Assembly (NCBI GenBank): GCA_019236925.1
Contig: JAFAID010000674.1
Coordinates: 1-37,225 of the forward strand
Origin: Mycobacterium sp.
GTDB lineage: Bacteria > Actinomycetota > Actinomycetes > Mycobacteriales > Mycobacteriaceae
Length of the DNA stretch: 37,225 nucleotides
Direction of reading: 5' to 3'
Shown: positions 20,060 through 31,795 of the stretch, piece after piece
Layout: each line of letters starts with the position of its first letter
How positions within the stretch are numbered: position 1 is the first letter of the stretch
The notes under the pieces: generated by a model
Told to the model about the DNA's origin: nothing
Database searches by the model: none
The model's input: the letters and a program-made list of their open reading frames with translations, nothing else
Translations under genes and position numbers: made by a program

Positions 20060-20803
20060 ATGGTCACCGATTACAACGAAAATCGGATCGCTGAGCAGTA
20101 TCAACAAGCGAAGGCTCAGTCCTGGCGCGCGCACGCCGAAGCCTATTCGTTCATGAAGCTGATCGGCGATGTCGACGGGAAAAGAGTGCTCGACGTCGCC
20201 TGTGGCGAAGGGCATTTCACCCGCATGCTGCGCAACGCCGGCGCCGCAGAGGCGGTCGGGATCGACATTTCCGAGCGGATGATCGACTTGGCCCGTACAC
20301 AGGAGATGCGTCAGCCGCTTGGTATCGAATACCGCGTCGAGGACGCCGGGGCCGTAGTCGAGCACGCGGATTTCGACCTGGTAGCCGCCGCCTGGCTGCT
20401 GGTGTACGCGCAAACCCGAGCCGAACTCGCGCAGATGTGCCGGGGGCTCGCCAGCCGGCTTCGCTCGGGAGGGCGCTTTGTGACGGTGGTCAACAACCCC
20501 GCGGTGTACGGCTTCGACCCGCTGCCCGACTACCGCAAGTACGGCTTTCAGCTGTCGCTCGCCGATCACGCCGTCGAGGGTGCGCCGACCAACGTGATTC
20601 TGCTGCTGGATGATTCGACGCTAGAGATCGAAAACTATTACATGCCGATCGAGGCCTACCAGTCCGCGTTCACCCAGGCGGGCTTCCGGGACTTTGCCGT
20701 GCACATGCCCGAGGTGTCACGCGGCCCGGATGACGATCCAGGCTACTGGGACGATTTCCTGAAGTATCCGAGTTTCATCCTGCTGGACTGCGTCAAGCCC
20801 TGA
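20060..20803 (+). CDS. SAM-dependent methyltransferase, Rv1597-like
   Basis: 247 residues of a class I methyltransferase. Motif I reads KRVLDVACGEGHFTRML (D45, G49, G51), the acidic end of strand 2 is VGIDISERMID, and later strands are DLVAAAWLLVYA and SGGRFVTVVNNP. The substrate is not evident; related proteins include toxoflavin-synthase-like and ubiquinone/menaquinone-type methyltransferases. It keeps the Rv1597 position next to nadC, with which it converges at a 6-nt gap. The start lacks a Shine-Dalgarno; TAGTCT lies 8 nt upstream. Confidence 0.85.
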   Translation: MVTDYNENRIAEQYQQAKAQSWRAHAEAYSFMKLIGDVDGKRVLDVACGEGHFTRMLRNAGAAEAVGIDISERMIDLARTQEMRQPLGIEYRVEDAGAVVEHADFDLVAAAWLLVYAQTRAELAQMCRGLASRLRSGGRFVTVVNNPAVYGFDPLPDYRKYGFQLSLADHAVEGAPTNVILLLDDSTLEIENYYMPIEAYQSAFTQAGFRDFAVHMPEVSRGPDDDPGYWDDFLKYPSFILLDCVKP

Positions 20804-20809
20804 GCGATG

Positions 20810-21667
20810 TCAGATGTCCAGGCCGATGTCGAGCACCCGCACCGAGTGGGTGAGCGCGCCGACAGCCAGGTAATCCACGCCCGTCCCCGCGTAGTCCGCG
20901 GCGGTCTCAAGCGAAAGCCCGCCGGACGACTCCAGTTCGGTTTCCGGCGCGCGAGCATCGCGGCGCTGCACCGCGATCTGGGTCTGCCAGACCGGAAAGT
21001 TGTCGAGCAGCACCAACTCGGCTTTCTCGTCCAATATCTCGTCCAGCTGCTCGAGCGAATCGACTTCGACCTCGCACGGCAGCTCGGGTGCGGCCGCCCG
21101 CACCGCGCGTAGCGCCGCGACCACCGATCCCGCCGCCGCGACGTGGTTGTCCTTGATGAGCGCCGCATCGCCCAAGCCCAACCGATGGTTGACGCCACCG
21201 CCGACCCGGACGGCGTACTTCTGCAGGATCCGCAGGCCCGGCAGCGTCTTGCGGGTGTCGCGGATCTTCGCCTTGGTGCCGTGCACGGCGTCGACCCACG
21301 CAGCCGTCGCGGTGGCAATCCCGGACAGGTGGCAGACCAGGTTGAGCAGGGTCCGCTCGGCGGTCAACAGGCCGAGCATCTGGGCCTCCACCGTCAACGC
21401 CGGCGCCCCCGGCTGCAACCGAGCGCCGTCCTCGACGCGGTTGAGCACCCGATAGCCCCCAGCGCCGAGCACCTCGTCGAGCACCAGCAATGCGAAGTCC
21501 ACACCGGCGATCACACCCGGCTCACGGGTGATCAGCGACGCGGTGGTGGTGGCGCCGTCGGGCACCGTCGCCAACGTCGTGACATCCGGCCCGTAGCGCA
21601 GGTCCTCCGCGAGGGCGCGGCTGATCGTGGCGCGAGCCTCGACGAGCTCACATTCGGAGAAGGACAT
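20810..21667 (-). CDS. nadC: Quinolinate phosphoribosyltransferase (decarboxylating)
   Basis: Makes nicotinate mononucleotide from quinolinate and PRPP, the third de novo NAD step. 285 residues. Family segments include EDLRYGPDVTT, AERTLLNLVCHLSGIAT, the basic active-site run KIRDTRKTLPGLR, HRLGLGDAALIKDNH, CEVEVDSLEQ, LLDNF, and LESSGGLS. The ATG at 21667 overlaps the nadB stop as TGATG; a GTG at 21673 is an alternative that adds two residues. Last gene of nadA-nadB-nadC. Confidence 0.97.
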   Translation of the reverse strand: MSFSECELVEARATISRALAEDLRYGPDVTTLATVPDGATTTASLITREPGVIAGVDFALLVLDEVLGAGGYRVLNRVEDGARLQPGAPALTVEAQMLGLLTAERTLLNLVCHLSGIATATAAWVDAVHGTKAKIRDTRKTLPGLRILQKYAVRVGGGVNHRLGLGDAALIKDNHVAAAGSVVAALRAVRAAAPELPCEVEVDSLEQLDEILDEKAELVLLDNFPVWQTQIAVQRRDARAPETELESSGGLSLETAADYAGTGVDYLAVGALTHSVRVLDIGLDI

Positions 21668-23241
21668 CAGCACACCGCCGCCGGCTCCTCGACCTGCGCG
21701 CTGTCGTCAGCGGCGAGCCGGACGACGATGCTGCGCGCCGGAGCGAGGGGGGTGTCGGGGTATTCGGCGCGGTGGTGACAGCCCCGGCTCTCGTCGCGGG
21801 CCAGCGCTGAGGCGGCGACCGCGCGGGCGGTCACGGTCAATGCCGCGTCTTCGAGGTCGACATGAGTGAACATCTCCCGGACCGGCGCCGTCGACAGCGT
21901 GCCGGTCAGCCGGCGCAGACCATTCGCGTCACGGACCACCGACGCATCGCGGCTCATCGCCCGTTGCAGATCGCCGCGGACCAGCACGGCGCGACCGGTC
22001 GATTCCGGCGCCGTCGCACACGGACGCCCGATCGACACCGCGTGCGCCGCCGCGGCTCGTCCCGCCCGGCCCCCGACGACCAGCCCTTCCAGCAAGCTGT
22101 TGGAGGCCAGCCGGTTGGCACCGTGCATCCCGGTTCGTCCAACCTCACCCGCGGCGAACAGCCCGGGCAATTCGGTTTGTCCGTGGACATCAGTGACGAC
22201 GCCGCCGCAGCTGTAGTGCGCACCCGGGACCACCGGGATGGGCTCGCGGACCGGGTCGACGCCAACTTTCCGGCACGCGGCGGTGACGGTCGGGAAGCGG
22301 TCCGCGAAATCAGCGATGCTGCGGGCGTCGAGGTAAACGCACGGGTCGCCGGTTTCGCGCAGCCGGGCGTCGACAGCGGCCGCCACCACGTCGCGGGGCG
22401 CCAGATCGCCCATCGGATGCACGCCCGCAGTGACCGAATTACCTTGGCTGTCAACCAAAATCGCGCCTTCACCGCGGATCGCCTCGGTGACCAGCGGTCG
22501 CCGGCCGCCGCGGTGGCCGTTGAACAGCATGGTGGGGTGGAACTGGATGAATTCGATGTCGCTCACCGCCACACCGGCCCATAGCGCCAGGGCGATCCCG
22601 TCGCCGGTCGACCCGTCGGGATTGGTGGTCGCGCCGTAGAGGTGGCCCAGCCCGCCGGTGGCCAAGATCACCGATGGCGCGTGAACGATGCCGACGCCGT
22701 CCGGATTAGCCACCAGTAGCCCGGTCACCGCATCACCGTCGTGCAGCAGCCGCAGGGCGGCGTGGTTGATGCGGATGTCCAATGTGGCCGCCGCATGGTC
22801 GAGTGCGCGCTGGACCTCGGCGCCGGTGGCGTCGCCGCCGGCGTGCACAATGCGCCGCCGTGAATGCCCGCCTTCGCGGCTCAGCGCCCATCCGCCAACC
22901 GCCGCCTCGTCGAATCGCGCCCCCTCGCTGACCAATTCGGCCACCGCCTGGTAACCATCAGCGACGATCGACGTCACGGCTTCGGCGTCGCAGAGGCCGG
23001 CGCCGGCAGCCAGCGTGTCGGCGACGTGCGCGTCGACCGAGTCGTCGGTATCGGGCAGCACCACCGCGATCCCGCCCTGGGCGTAGTGGGTGGCGGTGAC
23101 ACCAAATCTGTGGCGGGCCTTGCTGAGCACGACGACTTGACGCCCGGCGCGGTGGGCGGCCAGTGCGGCGGCCAGGCCGGCAACCCCGGTGCCGACGACG
23201 ACGACGTCGGCCCGTTGCTGCCAGGCCGGGCGAATGTTCAT
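21667..23241 (-). CDS. nadB: L-aspartate oxidase
   Basis: An FAD enzyme that oxidises aspartate to iminoaspartate for NadA. 524 residues. The N-terminal dinucleotide fold shows [17 protein letters not shown] (GxGxxG at 17-22). Further family segments are [42 protein letters not shown] sequence, [13 protein letters not shown] and [16 protein letters not shown]. The ATG at 23241 overlaps the nadA stop as ATGA. The frame is open to 23391, but those residues are a shadow of nadA. It is coupled to both neighbours by overlapping codons. Confidence 0.97.
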   Translation of the reverse strand: MNIRPAWQQRADVVVVGTGVAGLAAALAAHRAGRQVVVLSKARHRFGVTATHYAQGGIAVVLPDTDDSVDAHVADTLAAGAGLCDAEAVTSIVADGYQAVAELVSEGARFDEAAVGGWALSREGGHSRRRIVHAGGDATGAEVQRALDHAAATLDIRINHAALRLLHDGDAVTGLLVANPDGVGIVHAPSVILATGGLGHLYGATTNPDGSTGDGIALALWAGVAVSDIEFIQFHPTMLFNGHRGGRRPLVTEAIRGEGAILVDSQGNSVTAGVHPMGDLAPRDVVAAAVDARLRETGDPCVYLDARSIADFADRFPTVTAACRKVGVDPVREPIPVVPGAHYSCGGVVTDVHGQTELPGLFAAGEVGRTGMHGANRLASNSLLEGLVVGGRAGRAAAAHAVSIGRPCATAPESTGRAVLVRGDLQRAMSRDASVVRDANGLRRLTGTLSTAPVREMFTHVDLEDAALTVTARAVAASALARDESRGCHHRAEYPDTPLAPARSIVVRLAADDSAQVEEPAAVC

Positions 23242-24299
23242 TCGCCGCCGCCGGGCTGGCCGATGGCGATCATCCGTTGCACGCTTTGCCGCGCCAGCCC
23301 GGCAGTCTGCGCATCGACGTGGACTTCGTCGGCGCCCTCGATCAGGCAACGCAGCAACGCCGCGGGGGTGATCATCTTCATGTACTTGCACGACGCGCGG
23401 TCATTGACCGCGCGGAAGTCGACGCTGGGCGCCGCATTGCGCAGTTGATACAACATCCCGACCTCGGTGGCGACCAGCACCTGGCGGGCCTGGGTGGCCC
23501 GCGCGGCGTCAAGCATGCCGCCGGTCGACAAGATCTTCACCCGCTCCCTCGGGAAGGCGCCTTCGCCGGCCAGATACAGCGCCGACGTGGCGCAGCCGCA
23601 TTCCGGGTGGACGAACAGTTCGGCGTCCGGATGCTGGCGTGCTTGATCGGTGAGCTCGTCGCCGTTGATCCCGGCGTGCACGTGGCACTCGCCGGCCCAC
23701 ACGTGCAGGTTCTGTCGCCCGGTCTCCCGGCGCACATGCGCCCCGAGGAACTGGTCGGGGCAGAACAGCACCTCGCGGTCCGCGTCGATGGAGGCAACGA
23801 CGTCGACGGCGTTCGACGACGTGCAGCAGATGTCGGTGAGTGCTTTCACCGCCGCGGTGGTGTTCACGTAGGAGACGACGACGGCGCCGGGATGCTCGTC
23901 CTTCCAGGCCTGCAGGTCCTCGGGGGTGATCGAGTCGGCCAGCGAGCAGCCTGCCCGCTGGTCGGGGATCAGCACGGTCTTCTCCGGGCTGAGGATTTTC
24001 GCGGTTTCGGCCATGAAGTGCACGCCGCAGAACACGATGGTTTCCTCGGGCGCTTCGGCGGCGATCCGGGACAGCGCCAGCGAGTCGCCGACGTGATCGG
24101 CGACATCTTGGATGGCCGGTAGCTGGTAGTTGTGGGCCAGAATCGTTGCGTTCCGCAGCTCGGCCAGCCGCCGGATCTCGGCTGCCCAGCGTTCGTCGCC
24201 TTCGACGCCGGCATAACCGGTCGAAGAGCTGGTGATTGCCGCGGCTAGCGCGTTTTCCAAGTCACCCGCCACCGGATCGGTGCGATTCAGGACCGTCAT
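23238..24299 (-). CDS. nadA: Quinolinate synthase
   Basis: Condenses iminoaspartate with dihydroxyacetone phosphate to quinolinate, using an oxygen-sensitive [4Fe-4S] cluster. 353 residues from the ATG at 24299, which has AAGGA 7 nt upstream; the open frame to 24527 crosses the divergent nrtR gene and is rejected. Segments include [47 protein letters not shown], and [11 protein letters not shown]. Likely cluster ligands are C118 (RAGCSLA), C205 (GECHVH) and C304 (RASCKYMKM). First gene of the nad operon; expression is presumably repressed through the inverted repeat at 24326-24348. Confidence 0.97.
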   Translation of the reverse strand: MTVLNRTDPVAGDLENALAAAITSSSTGYAGVEGDERWAAEIRRLAELRNATILAHNYQLPAIQDVADHVGDSLALSRIAAEAPEETIVFCGVHFMAETAKILSPEKTVLIPDQRAGCSLADSITPEDLQAWKDEHPGAVVVSYVNTTAAVKALTDICCTSSNAVDVVASIDADREVLFCPDQFLGAHVRRETGRQNLHVWAGECHVHAGINGDELTDQARQHPDAELFVHPECGCATSALYLAGEGAFPRERVKILSTGGMLDAARATQARQVLVATEVGMLYQLRNAAPSVDFRAVNDRASCKYMKMITPAALLRCLIEGADEVHVDAQTAGLARQSVQRMIAIGQPGGGE

Positions 24300-24325
24300 G
24301 GCCGTTCCTTTCGCCCCTGACCCCG

Positions 24326-24348
24326 GTTTTCGACTTATAATCGAAAAC
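24326..24348. promoter_or_regulatory. Inverted repeat, likely NrtR operator, over the nrtR promoter
   Basis: GTTTTCGA and TCGAAAAC are perfect 8-bp arms around a 7-nt spacer, in the 49-nt gap between divergent nadA and nrtR. On the plus strand TATAAT (24336-24341) spans the spacer and the first base of the right arm, and ends 7 nt before the nrtR ATG, which directly abuts the repeat. This suggests a leaderless nrtR message and direct autorepression as well as nad control. NrtR binding is inferred from context and known NAD regulation in mycobacteria. Confidence 0.8.
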
Positions 24349-25080
24349 ATGGCCCATGGTAGCACTGCCCACGAAGTGCTCGCCGTCGTGTTCCAGGTTC
24401 GCGGTCTCGGAGCTGGACCTAAGACGCAGAAGCCCCAGCTCAGCGTCCTGCTGTGGCAGCGCGCCCGCGACCCGCAGAAAGGCGCGTGGTCGTTGCCGGG
24501 CGGACGGCTGCGCCACGACGAGGACATGACGACGTCGGTGCGCCGTCAACTGGCCGAGAAGGTTGACCTGCGTGAAGTCGCTCACTTGGAGCAGCTCGCG
24601 GTGTTCTCCGATCCGGAGCGGGTACCCGGCACTCGCACCATCGCGTCGACCTTTCTGGGCCTGGTGCCCTCCCCCGCCACCCCGGAATTGCCGCCCGACA
24701 CCCGCTGGCACCCGGTCACCGCACTGCCGACGATGGCGTTCGACCACGGCCCGATGGTCGAACACGCCCGCACTCGGTTGGTCGCCAAGATGTCCTACAC
24801 GAACATCGGATTCGCCCTGGCGCCAACCGAATTCGCGCTGTCGACGCTGCGCGACATTTACAGCGCCGCGTTGGGGCATCAGGTCGATACGACGAACTTG
24901 CAGCGGGTGCTGGCCCGTCGCGGCGTCATCACTGCGACCGGCACCGTCGCGCAGTCCGGGCGCAGCGGCGGCCGCCCTGCGGCGCTGTATCGCTTCACCG
25001 ATTCCCAGCTGCGGGTCACCGACGAGTTCGCCGCTCTACGACCTCCCGGCGGGCCGACTGGATTCTTAACGCCTTCTTAA
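24349..25080 (+). CDS. nrtR: NUDIX-domain repressor of NAD synthesis
   Basis: 243 residues. An N-terminal NUDIX-like domain (about 1-150) is followed by a winged helix (about 165-235, including the [15 protein letters not shown] helix). The NUDIX box region, [17 protein letters not shown] then QLAEKVDL at about 50-74, lacks the catalytic glutamates of REUxEE, as expected for a regulator that senses an NAD-related metabolite rather than a hydrolase. It is the Rv1593c equivalent and divergent from nadA. The start matches the domain N-terminus; upstream frame to 24232 overlaps nadA. The TATAAT 7 nt before ATG and the absence of a Shine-Dalgarno suggest a leaderless start. Confidence 0.92.
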   Translation: MAHGSTAHEVLAVVFQVRGLGAGPKTQKPQLSVLLWQRARDPQKGAWSLPGGRLRHDEDMTTSVRRQLAEKVDLREVAHLEQLAVFSDPERVPGTRTIASTFLGLVPSPATPELPPDTRWHPVTALPTMAFDHGPMVEHARTRLVAKMSYTNIGFALAPTEFALSTLRDIYSAALGHQVDTTNLQRVLARRGVITATGTVAQSGRSGGRPAALYRFTDSQLRVTDEFAALRPPGGPTGFLTPS

Positions 25081-25094
25081 GCAACAATGTCCCA

Positions 25095-26432
25095 ATGGAC
25101 ATTGGCAGCCTCGCGAGCACAACCGGCGCGGAATGGATCGGACGGCCGCAGCATGAGGAGCTGGACCGCAATGCACGCCCGTTGCTGCCGTTGGAGGATC
25201 CGTTCTACCAGCCCCCACCGGGCTACCAGCATGCGCCGCCGGGGATGGTGCTGCGCTCCCGCGATGTCGAGCTGGCGTTTCTAGGCCTGATACCGCAGCG
25301 GGTCGGAGCCACCCAGCTGCTGTACCGGACCACGGACACCAACGGCAAACCCGAGGCGGCGGTCACCACGGTGATCGTCCCACCAGACCGCGATCCGGAA
25401 CAGACCTGCCCGCTGCTGTCGTATCAGTGCGCCATCGACGCGGTGACATCCCGCTGTTTCCCCTCCTATGCGATGCGGCGACACGCGAAATCCCTCGGCG
25501 CGTTGCCGCAGTTGGAGTTTTTGCTGATCAACGCCGCCCTTGCCGAGGGCTGGGCGGTCTCGGTGCCTGACCACGAGGGTCCTAAAGGTAAGTGGGGTGT
25601 TCCGCACGAGCCCGGCTACTGCATCCTCGACGGAATCCGGGCCGCCTTGAGCTCGGAGCGCCTAGGGTTATCCCCGTCGGCGCCGGTCACGTTATGGGGG
25701 TACTCCGGCGGCGGGCTGGCCACCGCGTGGGCCGCCGAAACATGCGCCGACTACGCACCGGAACTGGACATCGTCGGCGCGGCGCTCGGATCGCCCGTCG
25801 CCGATCTGGGCCACACCTTCCACCGGCTCAACGGCAGCTTCCTGTCCGGCATACCCGCACTGGTGATAGCCGCCCTGGTACACGCCTATCCGGATTTGAA
25901 CCGGGTGATCCAGGAGCACACCAACGAAAAGGGGCTGGCCATGCTGCACCGGCTGGAGACCATGACGACGGTAGGCGCGGTTCTCCTGATGGCGAGAAAG
26001 GATGTGGGCGACTACCTCGACCAGCCGCTAGACGAGATCCTGGCGATGCCGGAGGTTCAGCATGTTTTCGACGACGTCAACCTCGGCACCAAGGTACCGA
26101 CACCGCCGGTGCTGATCATCCAGGCCGTTCATGACTACCTCATCGATGTGCACGACATCGACGCGCTGGCCCACACCTACTCGGACGGTGGAGCCGATGT
26201 CACCTACCACCGGGACGCGTTCTGCGAGCACATAATCCTACATCCGCTGTCTGCACCGATGGCGCTGCGCTGGCTCCAGGACCGGTTCGCCGGCCGACCG
26301 CTCACCGATCATCTGGTCAGGACGAAATGGCCGACCATGTTCAACCCGGCGACCTACGTCGGCATGGCCCGGCTGGCCGTGATCGCGGCCAAGGTGATCA
26401 CCGGAAAGGCGGTGCACCGCCGCCCGCTATGA
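25095..26432 (+). CDS. Secretory-lipase family hydrolase, Rv1592c-like
   Basis: 445 residues of an alpha/beta hydrolase of the LIP type (PF03583). The nucleophile is S204 in LWGYSGGG; D347 (QAVHDYLID) and H379 (FCEHIILHP) complete a likely triad. The N-terminal half has [11 protein letters not shown] and the [10 protein letters not shown] stretch typical of this family. No signal peptide is visible, which differs from fungal members and suggests a cytosolic or non-classically exported form. It follows nrtR by 14 nt, so they may be co-transcribed, and it converges with the DUF2567 gene with a 6-nt overlap. Substrate not known from sequence. Confidence 0.9.
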   Translation: MDIGSLASTTGAEWIGRPQHEELDRNARPLLPLEDPFYQPPPGYQHAPPGMVLRSRDVELAFLGLIPQRVGATQLLYRTTDTNGKPEAAVTTVIVPPDRDPEQTCPLLSYQCAIDAVTSRCFPSYAMRRHAKSLGALPQLEFLLINAALAEGWAVSVPDHEGPKGKWGVPHEPGYCILDGIRAALSSERLGLSPSAPVTLWGYSGGGLATAWAAETCADYAPELDIVGAALGSPVADLGHTFHRLNGSFLSGIPALVIAALVHAYPDLNRVIQEHTNEKGLAMLHRLETMTTVGAVLLMARKDVGDYLDQPLDEILAMPEVQHVFDDVNLGTKVPTPPVLIIQAVHDYLIDVHDIDALAHTYSDGGADVTYHRDAFCEHIILHPLSAPMALRWLQDRFAGRPLTDHLVRTKWPTMFNPATYVGMARLAVIAAKVITGKAVHRRPL

Positions 26433-27056
26433 CGATGCGGACGTCGGCGTCCTCGCGGGCTGCGGATAAACCGGGTCGACGGCCGGGTAGCCGCCGAGAT
26501 CATCGCGCGCGGTGGCCGCGGCCGGCACGGCGTAGACCAGCGCGGCGGTGCTCGCGGGTAGCAACAGCGTGCAGGCGATCTGCAACGGAGTGCGACCGAA
26601 GAACACCGGCGGCGCCTCGGTGAAGTAGTACACCCGGTGGTCGTGGCTGACCGGCGCGGCGGCGAAATTGATTGCGCCGTAACGCAGATGCACCAGCAAC
26701 GCGCCCACCCCGACCGCCGCCCCCGCGGCGATCACCGCACCGAAGCAAAGCCCGGTCACCATTCCCGGTCCGCGGTGTGCCCGCCACTGCCATGCCAGCG
26801 CAGCCGCCACGGCGACGACGACGTTCAGCAGCCCGAGCATCAGGAACGCCGCGACGAAGAAGTGGTCGGATTCCCTGCCCAGATAGTCGTGCAACCGCTC
26901 GCCGTCGTGGGTCAACACCACCACGCCGTGGATCGGCGGGGCTATCCATGCCCACAGCCCACCGACGAGCACACCCGCAATCAGCAGCCCCGCCGCGATC
27001 GCGAAAACCGCCCGCCGCCGCGATGTGCGGGGCGCGCCGGGCTCCGGCTCCGTCAT
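26427..27056 (-). CDS. DUF2567 membrane protein, Rv1591-like
   Basis: 209 residues with four hydrophobic segments at about 15-38, 66-90, 100-123 and 157-180. A likely extracytoplasmic loop (about 39-65) contains [17 protein letters not shown]. The C-terminus is short, polar and Pro/Thr-rich. It keeps the Rv1591 position after the BsaP-like gene, starting in a 4-nt overlap with it, so the two and bioB look like one operon. Function unknown; a role in biotin supply would be inferred from position alone. Confidence 0.85.
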   Translation of the reverse strand: MTEPEPGAPRTSRRRAVFAIAAGLLIAGVLVGGLWAWIAPPIHGVVVLTHDGERLHDYLGRESDHFFVAAFLMLGLLNVVVAVAAALAWQWRAHRGPGMVTGLCFGAVIAAGAAVGVGALLVHLRYGAINFAAAPVSHDHRVYYFTEAPPVFFGRTPLQIACTLLLPASTAALVYAVPAAATARDDLGGYPAVDPVYPQPARTPTSASS

Positions 27057-27292
27057 CGGCGCGCCTCCAGCTCAGCCGAGTCCACCAGCCCGTGCCGCGA
27101 GCATTTGGCCCACCAGCCGTCGGGCCGGACCTGCACCACCATCCGGCGGCCGCACTCGGCGCAGAACCGGGGCGGCTCCAGACCGAGCTGGGCCGCCGTC
27201 GGGACGGCACTGCCGGCCGTGTCGTCGGCACGGGCGCCGGTGTAGACGTTGTAGACGCCCGCCCCGACCGGCGCGGGTAGATCGCGAAGCAT
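27053..27292 (-). CDS. bsaP: BsaP-like small cysteine protein next to bioB (Rv1590 equivalent)
   Basis: 79 residues from the ATG at 27292 (a TTG at 27295 is an alternative). The C-terminal half reads [12 protein letters not shown] then [12 protein letters not shown]: CxxC followed by CxxH (C44, C47, C64, H67), able to bind zinc or an iron-sulfur cluster. It lies 12 nt after bioB on the same strand. From memory, Rv1590 homologues have been described as an auxiliary protein that mycobacterial biotin synthase needs; the match in place and motif supports this name. No membrane segment. Confidence 0.8.
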   Translation of the reverse strand: MLRDLPAPVGAGVYNVYTGARADDTAGSAVPTAAQLGLEPPRFCAECGRRMVVQVRPDGWWAKCSRHGLVDSAELEARR

Positions 27293-27304
27293 CAAGTTCC
27301 AGTT

Positions 27305-28620
<1,316 letters not shown>

Positions 28621-30291
28621 TCATTCCACAATGCCGTCGTGCAGCTCCGCGAACAGCTCGGTGTTGCGGGTGTAGTCGACGAGCACGTCGATGATCGTGA
28701 TTCCGGGTTCGTTCAGAGATTGCTTGAGCGCGGCCTCGAACTCGGTGATGCCGCTGACCCGAATGCCTTTCGCGCCGAACGCTGCAGCGTAGTGAGTGAC
28801 GTCGTAGTCGCCCAACTGCACCCCCGACGTGCGTCCGTATTTGAGCTGCTCCTGAAACGCGACCATGTCATAGCTGTTGTCGCGCATGATGACGTGAGTG
28901 AAACTGAGCCCTAATCGGGTCGCGGTCTCCAATTCTTGTGCGCTGAAAAGGAATCCACCGTCGCCGGATACCGACACCACCTGAGTGCCGGGACGGACCA
29001 TCGCGGCGGCCATCGCCCACGGCAACGCGACACCGAGAGTCTGTTGGCCGTCGGAGAACAGCAGCCGCCGAGGTTGGTAGACGCGAAAGTGCCTGGCCAT
29101 GTAGATGTAGTGCGATCCAATGTCGCAGGCGACGGTGGCATCGTCGTCGATCAGATCCCGGATCTTGAGGACAACCGCCGCGGGGTTGACACCGACCTCG
29201 GTGTTGGGATGAGCGCGTGCTTCGTCGTTGATCTGGACCAGCGCTGTCCGCTGCTCGGCGATCGCGCGGCTGGCCTCCGCAGACAGCCGCAGCCCCGACA
29301 GCGGCGCGATCAATTCGGTGAGTGTCGCGGCGACGTCACCACGTAGCTCCAGCGTCGGCTCGTAGTGGTTGTCGATGTCGGCCGGAACCTCGTCGATGTG
29401 GATCAGCGTGCGGGTTGCATACGAGTTCCAAAACCGCGGATCGTATTCAACCGGGTCGAACCCGACCGTCACCAATACATCTGCGTGGTTGATCAGAATG
29501 TCGCCGGGCTGATTGCGGAACAACCCGACGCGCCCGACGAAGTGATCCTCGAGTTCCCGGGACACCACACCGGCGGCTTGAAATGTCTCCACTACCGGCA
29601 GGTCGGTGACCGCGAGCAACTCGCGCAGCGCGGCACAGGGTTGCGGATCGCCGACGCGAACACCGACGAATAGGACCGGGCGCTTTGCTGCCCGAATCAT
29701 GTCGGCGGCCTGAGCAATTCGGTCTGCCGGCGCGGCACCCAGCGCCGGCACCGGCGACGGCTTCACGATCGCCGCTGACGTGGCAGCCGTCGACACATCA
29801 GCAGGGAGCAAGACCGCGGCCGCGCCCCGAGGTGCGGCGAGTGCCGCGCGGATGGCGTTGGCGACCGCTTCCGGCACGTTATCGGGGTCGTTGACCTCGC
29901 CGGTGTATTTCGTGAAGGGTTTAAGCGCCGCAACAGCGTCCATCGATTGATGGGTGCGCTTGAGCCGGTCGGCGCGTGCGACAGCCCCGCAGATCGCGAC
30001 CATCGGGTCCTGCTCGGTGGTAGCAGTGATCAGGCCGGTAGCCAGGTTGGTGGTACCCGGTCCTGATGTCACCAACGCGACACCGGGTGTTCCGGTGAGC
30101 CGGCCAACCGCGGCGGCCATGAACGCGGCGTTCTGCTCGTGGCGGCAAACCACCAACTCCGGGCCGCCGTCAGCCAGAGCGTCGTAGACCGGGTCGATCT
30201 TGGCTCCCGGCACACCGAAGATGAATCGGATGCCGTATGCGGACAGTGTCTCGAGCACGCGTTGGGCGGATCGCACGTCGCTTTCGCTCAC
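28621..30291 (-). CDS. alsS: Acetolactate synthase, catabolic (acetoin-pathway) type
   Basis: A thiamine-diphosphate enzyme that joins two pyruvates to 2-acetolactate. 556 residues in the usual three domains. The N-terminal region has [17 protein letters not shown], a form typical of catabolic AlsS/BudB, and the activating glutamate E52 in [11 protein letters not shown]. The C-terminal domain has the ThDP/Mg motif [16 protein letters not shown]. The GTG start lies one base after the decarboxylase stop (TGA-C-GTG), so both enzymes are made together. Pairing with acetolactate decarboxylase argues for acetoin formation rather than branched-chain amino acid synthesis. Confidence 0.9.
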   Translation of the reverse strand: MSESDVRSAQRVLETLSAYGIRFIFGVPGAKIDPVYDALADGGPELVVCRHEQNAAFMAAAVGRLTGTPGVALVTSGPGTTNLATGLITATTEQDPMVAICGAVARADRLKRTHQSMDAVAALKPFTKYTGEVNDPDNVPEAVANAIRAALAAPRGAAAVLLPADVSTAATSAAIVKPSPVPALGAAPADRIAQAADMIRAAKRPVLFVGVRVGDPQPCAALRELLAVTDLPVVETFQAAGVVSRELEDHFVGRVGLFRNQPGDILINHADVLVTVGFDPVEYDPRFWNSYATRTLIHIDEVPADIDNHYEPTLELRGDVAATLTELIAPLSGLRLSAEASRAIAEQRTALVQINDEARAHPNTEVGVNPAAVVLKIRDLIDDDATVACDIGSHYIYMARHFRVYQPRRLLFSDGQQTLGVALPWAMAAAMVRPGTQVVSVSGDGGFLFSAQELETATRLGLSFTHVIMRDNSYDMVAFQEQLKYGRTSGVQLGDYDVTHYAAAFGAKGIRVSGITEFEAALKQSLNEPGITIIDVLVDYTRNTELFAELHDGIVE

Positions 30292-30292
30292 G

Positions 30293-31075
30293 TCATTCTC
30301 CCTCGGTGCGGCGGATCTGGGTGTCGAGGTCGGCCTTGTTCAGTTCGGCGGCAAGGAATTCCGGCGTGCGCGGCAGACTCAGGTGCAGATCCGAACGCAG
30401 ACAGATCTCGACGGTGCCCTGGGTCAACCGGTAATCCAGCGCGTGTCCGCCGTGGTGACGCTCGGCGTCGACGAAGTGGGAATGGTAGCCGGCCACCGAA
30501 ACACCTTGTTCGTAGTCAGGCATCCGGAATCCGGCCAGCGTGCCGCTCACGTCGGTGAAGGTCAGCTCCTGCTGGTCTTCGGTCGCTTCGGTGAACGGTC
30601 GGTAGGGCCGGTGCTGCTCGGTCACCGTGCGGGTACGAATCTCGCTGAAGTCGCCGGTGACGCGGACGGCGACGATCAGGTTGGTGCTCGGCAGCGACTC
30701 GTCGATGCGCGCTTTGAGCTCGGCGCGGTCGACCGGCGCGGACACGTCGAATGAGCGGTCGGCGGCGAACCAGGTGACAACCGCGAACGGGGTGCGTTGG
30801 TCCGGGTCGGCGACCCGTGCGCTACCGTCGCCGCGCAACTGATAGCAGGCTCCGTCGAGCACCAGCATCTCGCCGTCGAGGCCATTAAAAGTGCCCAGGC
30901 CAAAGTCGCCGTGCCGCAACAGCTCCCGGATCGTAACGTCGCCGTCGTAGACGCCATCGAGCAACGCGCCCATCGTCGATGTCTGGTAGACCTCGCTGCC
31001 GTGGCGATGCGTGAGCATCGCGCGCGCCCAACCGCGCAGGACGCTCGCCGCGGACTCGGCCGGATCAAAAGCCAT
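30293..31075 (-). CDS. alsD: Alpha-acetolactate decarboxylase
   Basis: Decarboxylates 2-acetolactate to acetoin. 260 residues. The zinc-binding histidines are visible in GYHSHF (H198, H200) and RHHGGH (H211), with the same 2 and 11 residue spacing as the Bacillus enzyme. Other family pieces are [30 protein letters not shown], and [17 protein letters not shown] precedes the ATG by 7 nt. First gene of the two-gene acetoin operon, divergent from the Tat-cupin gene across 171 nt. No such pair is present at this site in M. tuberculosis. Confidence 0.92.
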   Translation of the reverse strand: MAFDPAESAASVLRGWARAMLTHRHGSEVYQTSTMGALLDGVYDGDVTIRELLRHGDFGLGTFNGLDGEMLVLDGACYQLRGDGSARVADPDQRTPFAVVTWFAADRSFDVSAPVDRAELKARIDESLPSTNLIVAVRVTGDFSEIRTRTVTEQHRPYRPFTEATEDQQELTFTDVSGTLAGFRMPDYEQGVSVAGYHSHFVDAERHHGGHALDYRLTQGTVEICLRSDLHLSLPRTPEFLAAELNKADLDTQIRRTEGE

Positions 31076-31246
31076 CGTGGGTCTCCATGCAGAGTCTTTC
31101 GCTGTATCGGGCAGCCACCGGCAACTAGGATTGTTTCGCTCATCCCTCGCGTCGTCAACGCGACCGCCGACCTCTTAGGTGGCGCGCAAGATTTTTCGGG
31201 CATCGCCGGGTAATCGTTGTTTCGAGTGAGCACTGGGAGGCACTTC

Positions 31247-31795
31247 ATGGGCGGTATCGAATTGGACCGACGATCGTTGCTGATCGCGTCGCCGCTGCTG
31301 CTGGCGGCCGTCGCCGCTGGCGACAAGGCAGGCATCAGCGAGGACATCAAGTTGGCGCCGGCACCCGAAACTGGGCCTGATCCACGCGAAACGTTCGTCA
31401 TTCCGTACGACGGACTTAACTTTCAGTCGTGGGGCAACCTCCCACCACACAGCGGGGAGATGGCCATGCTGTACGGCGATTTCAATAAGCCCGGACCATA
31501 CCTGGTCATGATGAAGTGGAATCCCGGTTGGTTCAGCGCACCCCATACCTATGCCACTGACCGGATTCAGGTGGTGGTGTTCGGCACCTGGTTTGTCAAT
31601 AGCGGCAGTGATTTTCAGCCTCAGGACGCGGTTCCGGTCGAGCCGGGCGGTTATGTGCAGCGGAATGCGCGCACTCCCCACTACGACGGCGTACCGGCGA
31701 ACCAACCCGATCCAGCCGTGATCGCCATCTTCGGGATTGGCCCGGTCGACATACAGCTGACCGACCCGACCCAGCCGTCATGGCGTCAGGTGTGA
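31247..31795 (+). CDS. Exported cupin-domain protein with Tat-like signal
   Basis: 182 residues. The N-terminus ELDRRSLLIASPLLLAAVAAG looks like a twin-arginine signal (RR at 8-9, hydrophobic core 11-24), so export to the periplasm in folded form is likely. The remainder fits a single cupin barrel: YLVMMKWNPGWFSAPHTYATDR, then the VVVFGTWFVNSG strand and a PGGYVQRNARTPHY second half with metal-ligand histidines. I chose the ATG at 31247, which has GGGAGG 6 nt before it, over the TTG at 31217. Divergent from alsD; its last 10 nt overlap the GntR gene end to end. Function unknown. Confidence 0.78.
   Translation: MGGIELDRRSLLIASPLLLAAVAAGDKAGISEDIKLAPAPETGPDPRETFVIPYDGLNFQSWGNLPPHSGEMAMLYGDFNKPGPYLVMMKWNPGWFSAPHTYATDRIQVVVFGTWFVNSGSDFQPQDAVPVEPGGYVQRNARTPHYDGVPANQPDPAVIAIFGIGPVDIQLTDPTQPSWRQV

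Noticed and set aside
23242..23391. Long N-terminus for nadB
   Set aside because: It is an out-of-frame shadow of the nadA 3' end; the ATG at 23241 begins the FAD-binding fold and overlaps the nadA stop.
24300..24527. Long N-terminus for nadA
   Set aside because: It would cross the operator and the divergent nrtR gene; no family similarity.
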